Positions 63,888 to 64,000 of a stretch of DNA of 64,000 nucleotides are shown in pieces. Location: positions 5,170,001 through 5,234,000 of the forward strand of contig NZ_JAPFCC010000001.1 in NCBI RefSeq assembly GCF_025562715.2, in the 5' to 3' direction. The DNA comes from Endozoicomonas gorgoniicola. Lineage in GTDB: Bacteria; Pseudomonadota; Gammaproteobacteria; Pseudomonadales; Endozoicomonadaceae. Within the stretch, counting starts at the first letter, position 1; the number at the start of each line of letters is the position of its first letter. The position numbers were made by a program, and so were the translations under genes. The notes below the pieces were generated by a model. It made no database searches, was not told where the DNA came from, and saw only the letters and a program-made list of their open reading frames with translations.

Positions 63888-64000
63888 GCGGTGCGCTGCC
63901 ATTTGTAGATGACTTCATAGGGTTGCATGTTGTTGTGTGGCTTGCTTCCGCCAGTTGTTCTGGTTTTTTGTGCAGTGTCGTCTTGCTTGTAACTGGTTCG
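63884..64000 (-). CDS. C-terminus of a phage tail-collar-like protein (runs off the window)
   Basis: Only the last 38 residues lie inside. They end HNNMQPYEVIYKWQRTA, close to the HNNMxPYxxVxYxWxRT ending shared by phage tail-collar and tail-fibre proteins. The reading frame is open to the window edge and its TGA overlaps the next ATG. The rest must lie to the right. Confidence 0.6.
   Translation of the reverse strand, partial: RTSYKQDDTAQKTRTTGGSKPHNNMQPYEVIYKWQRTA

Overview
The window is a chromosomal segment of a gammaproteobacterium. The closest match in style is the marine, host-associated Oceanospirillales (Endozoicomonas or relatives); this is judged from gene order and protein character, not from a database search. 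Support comes from a Pseudomonas/E. coli-like core: yrfG-hslR divergent from nudE, then cysQ; ubiC-ubiA next to phoB-phoR, rubredoxin and an HU gene; trpR overlapping an Mtr-type permease; and prkA-yeaH-spoVR. Around this core are intergenic short tandem repeats and secreted or host-interaction-type proteins.

Layout. 1-3066: 3' part of an rRNA operon (23S truncated by the window edge, an 11-copy heptamer in the spacer, 5S, terminator). 3248-16091: transport and housekeeping genes (DAACS symporter, GhrA, YlqF GTPase, penicillin-acylase-type Ntn hydrolase, AT-rich trypsin-like protease, long-form IspG, trpR-mtr, an orphan DinJ-like antitoxin, proline-iminopeptidase-like hydrolase, AtoE-type carrier). 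16214-30840: autotransporter, DUF29 protein, Rieske protein, hslR/yrfG/nudE/cysQ, an intact IS200-type element, YgiW-like OB-fold protein, two small membrane proteins, PepT-like peptidase, PagL-like lipid A deacylase, AsnC-type regulator, SYLF protein, alanine racemase and Lrp. 30850-37124: PilZ protein, a secreted zinc-finger protein with a nuclear-localisation-like tail, and a branched-chain amino acid catabolic operon (leucine dehydrogenase, E1 alpha, E1 beta, an unusual short E2). 37640-43316: the prkA-yeaH-spoVR operon and an H-NS-like gene. 43345-50421: phoR-phoB with a Pho box, ubiA-ubiC, NCS2 purine permease, rubredoxin, HU and a DUF2157-like membrane protein.

50521-51317 is an RNA block: two tRNA-Leu(CAG) copies, a strong candidate for a CsrA/RsmA-sequestering small RNA (five AGGA/GGA sites, three in short hairpin loops, then an intrinsic terminator), and tRNA-Thr(TGT). 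From about 51400 to the right edge the content is phage-like: a Cro/C1-type HTH protein, a Rap1a/Tai-type secreted protein, a P22-type antirepressor with a structured leader, and a leftward late cluster. That cluster ends in a 2256-residue polyvalent protein with ParB-like and RadC/JAB domains; the right edge holds the C-terminus of a tail-collar-like protein. tRNA-Thr is the natural candidate for the attachment site, but no integrase is visible.

Most notable candidates: the Rsm/Csr-type small RNA at 51015-51133, the secreted C2HC zinc-finger protein at 31443-32645, the polyvalent phage protein with a possible embedded overlapping gene (58200-58388), and the many intergenic tandem repeats with 7, 14, 15 and 17 bp units.
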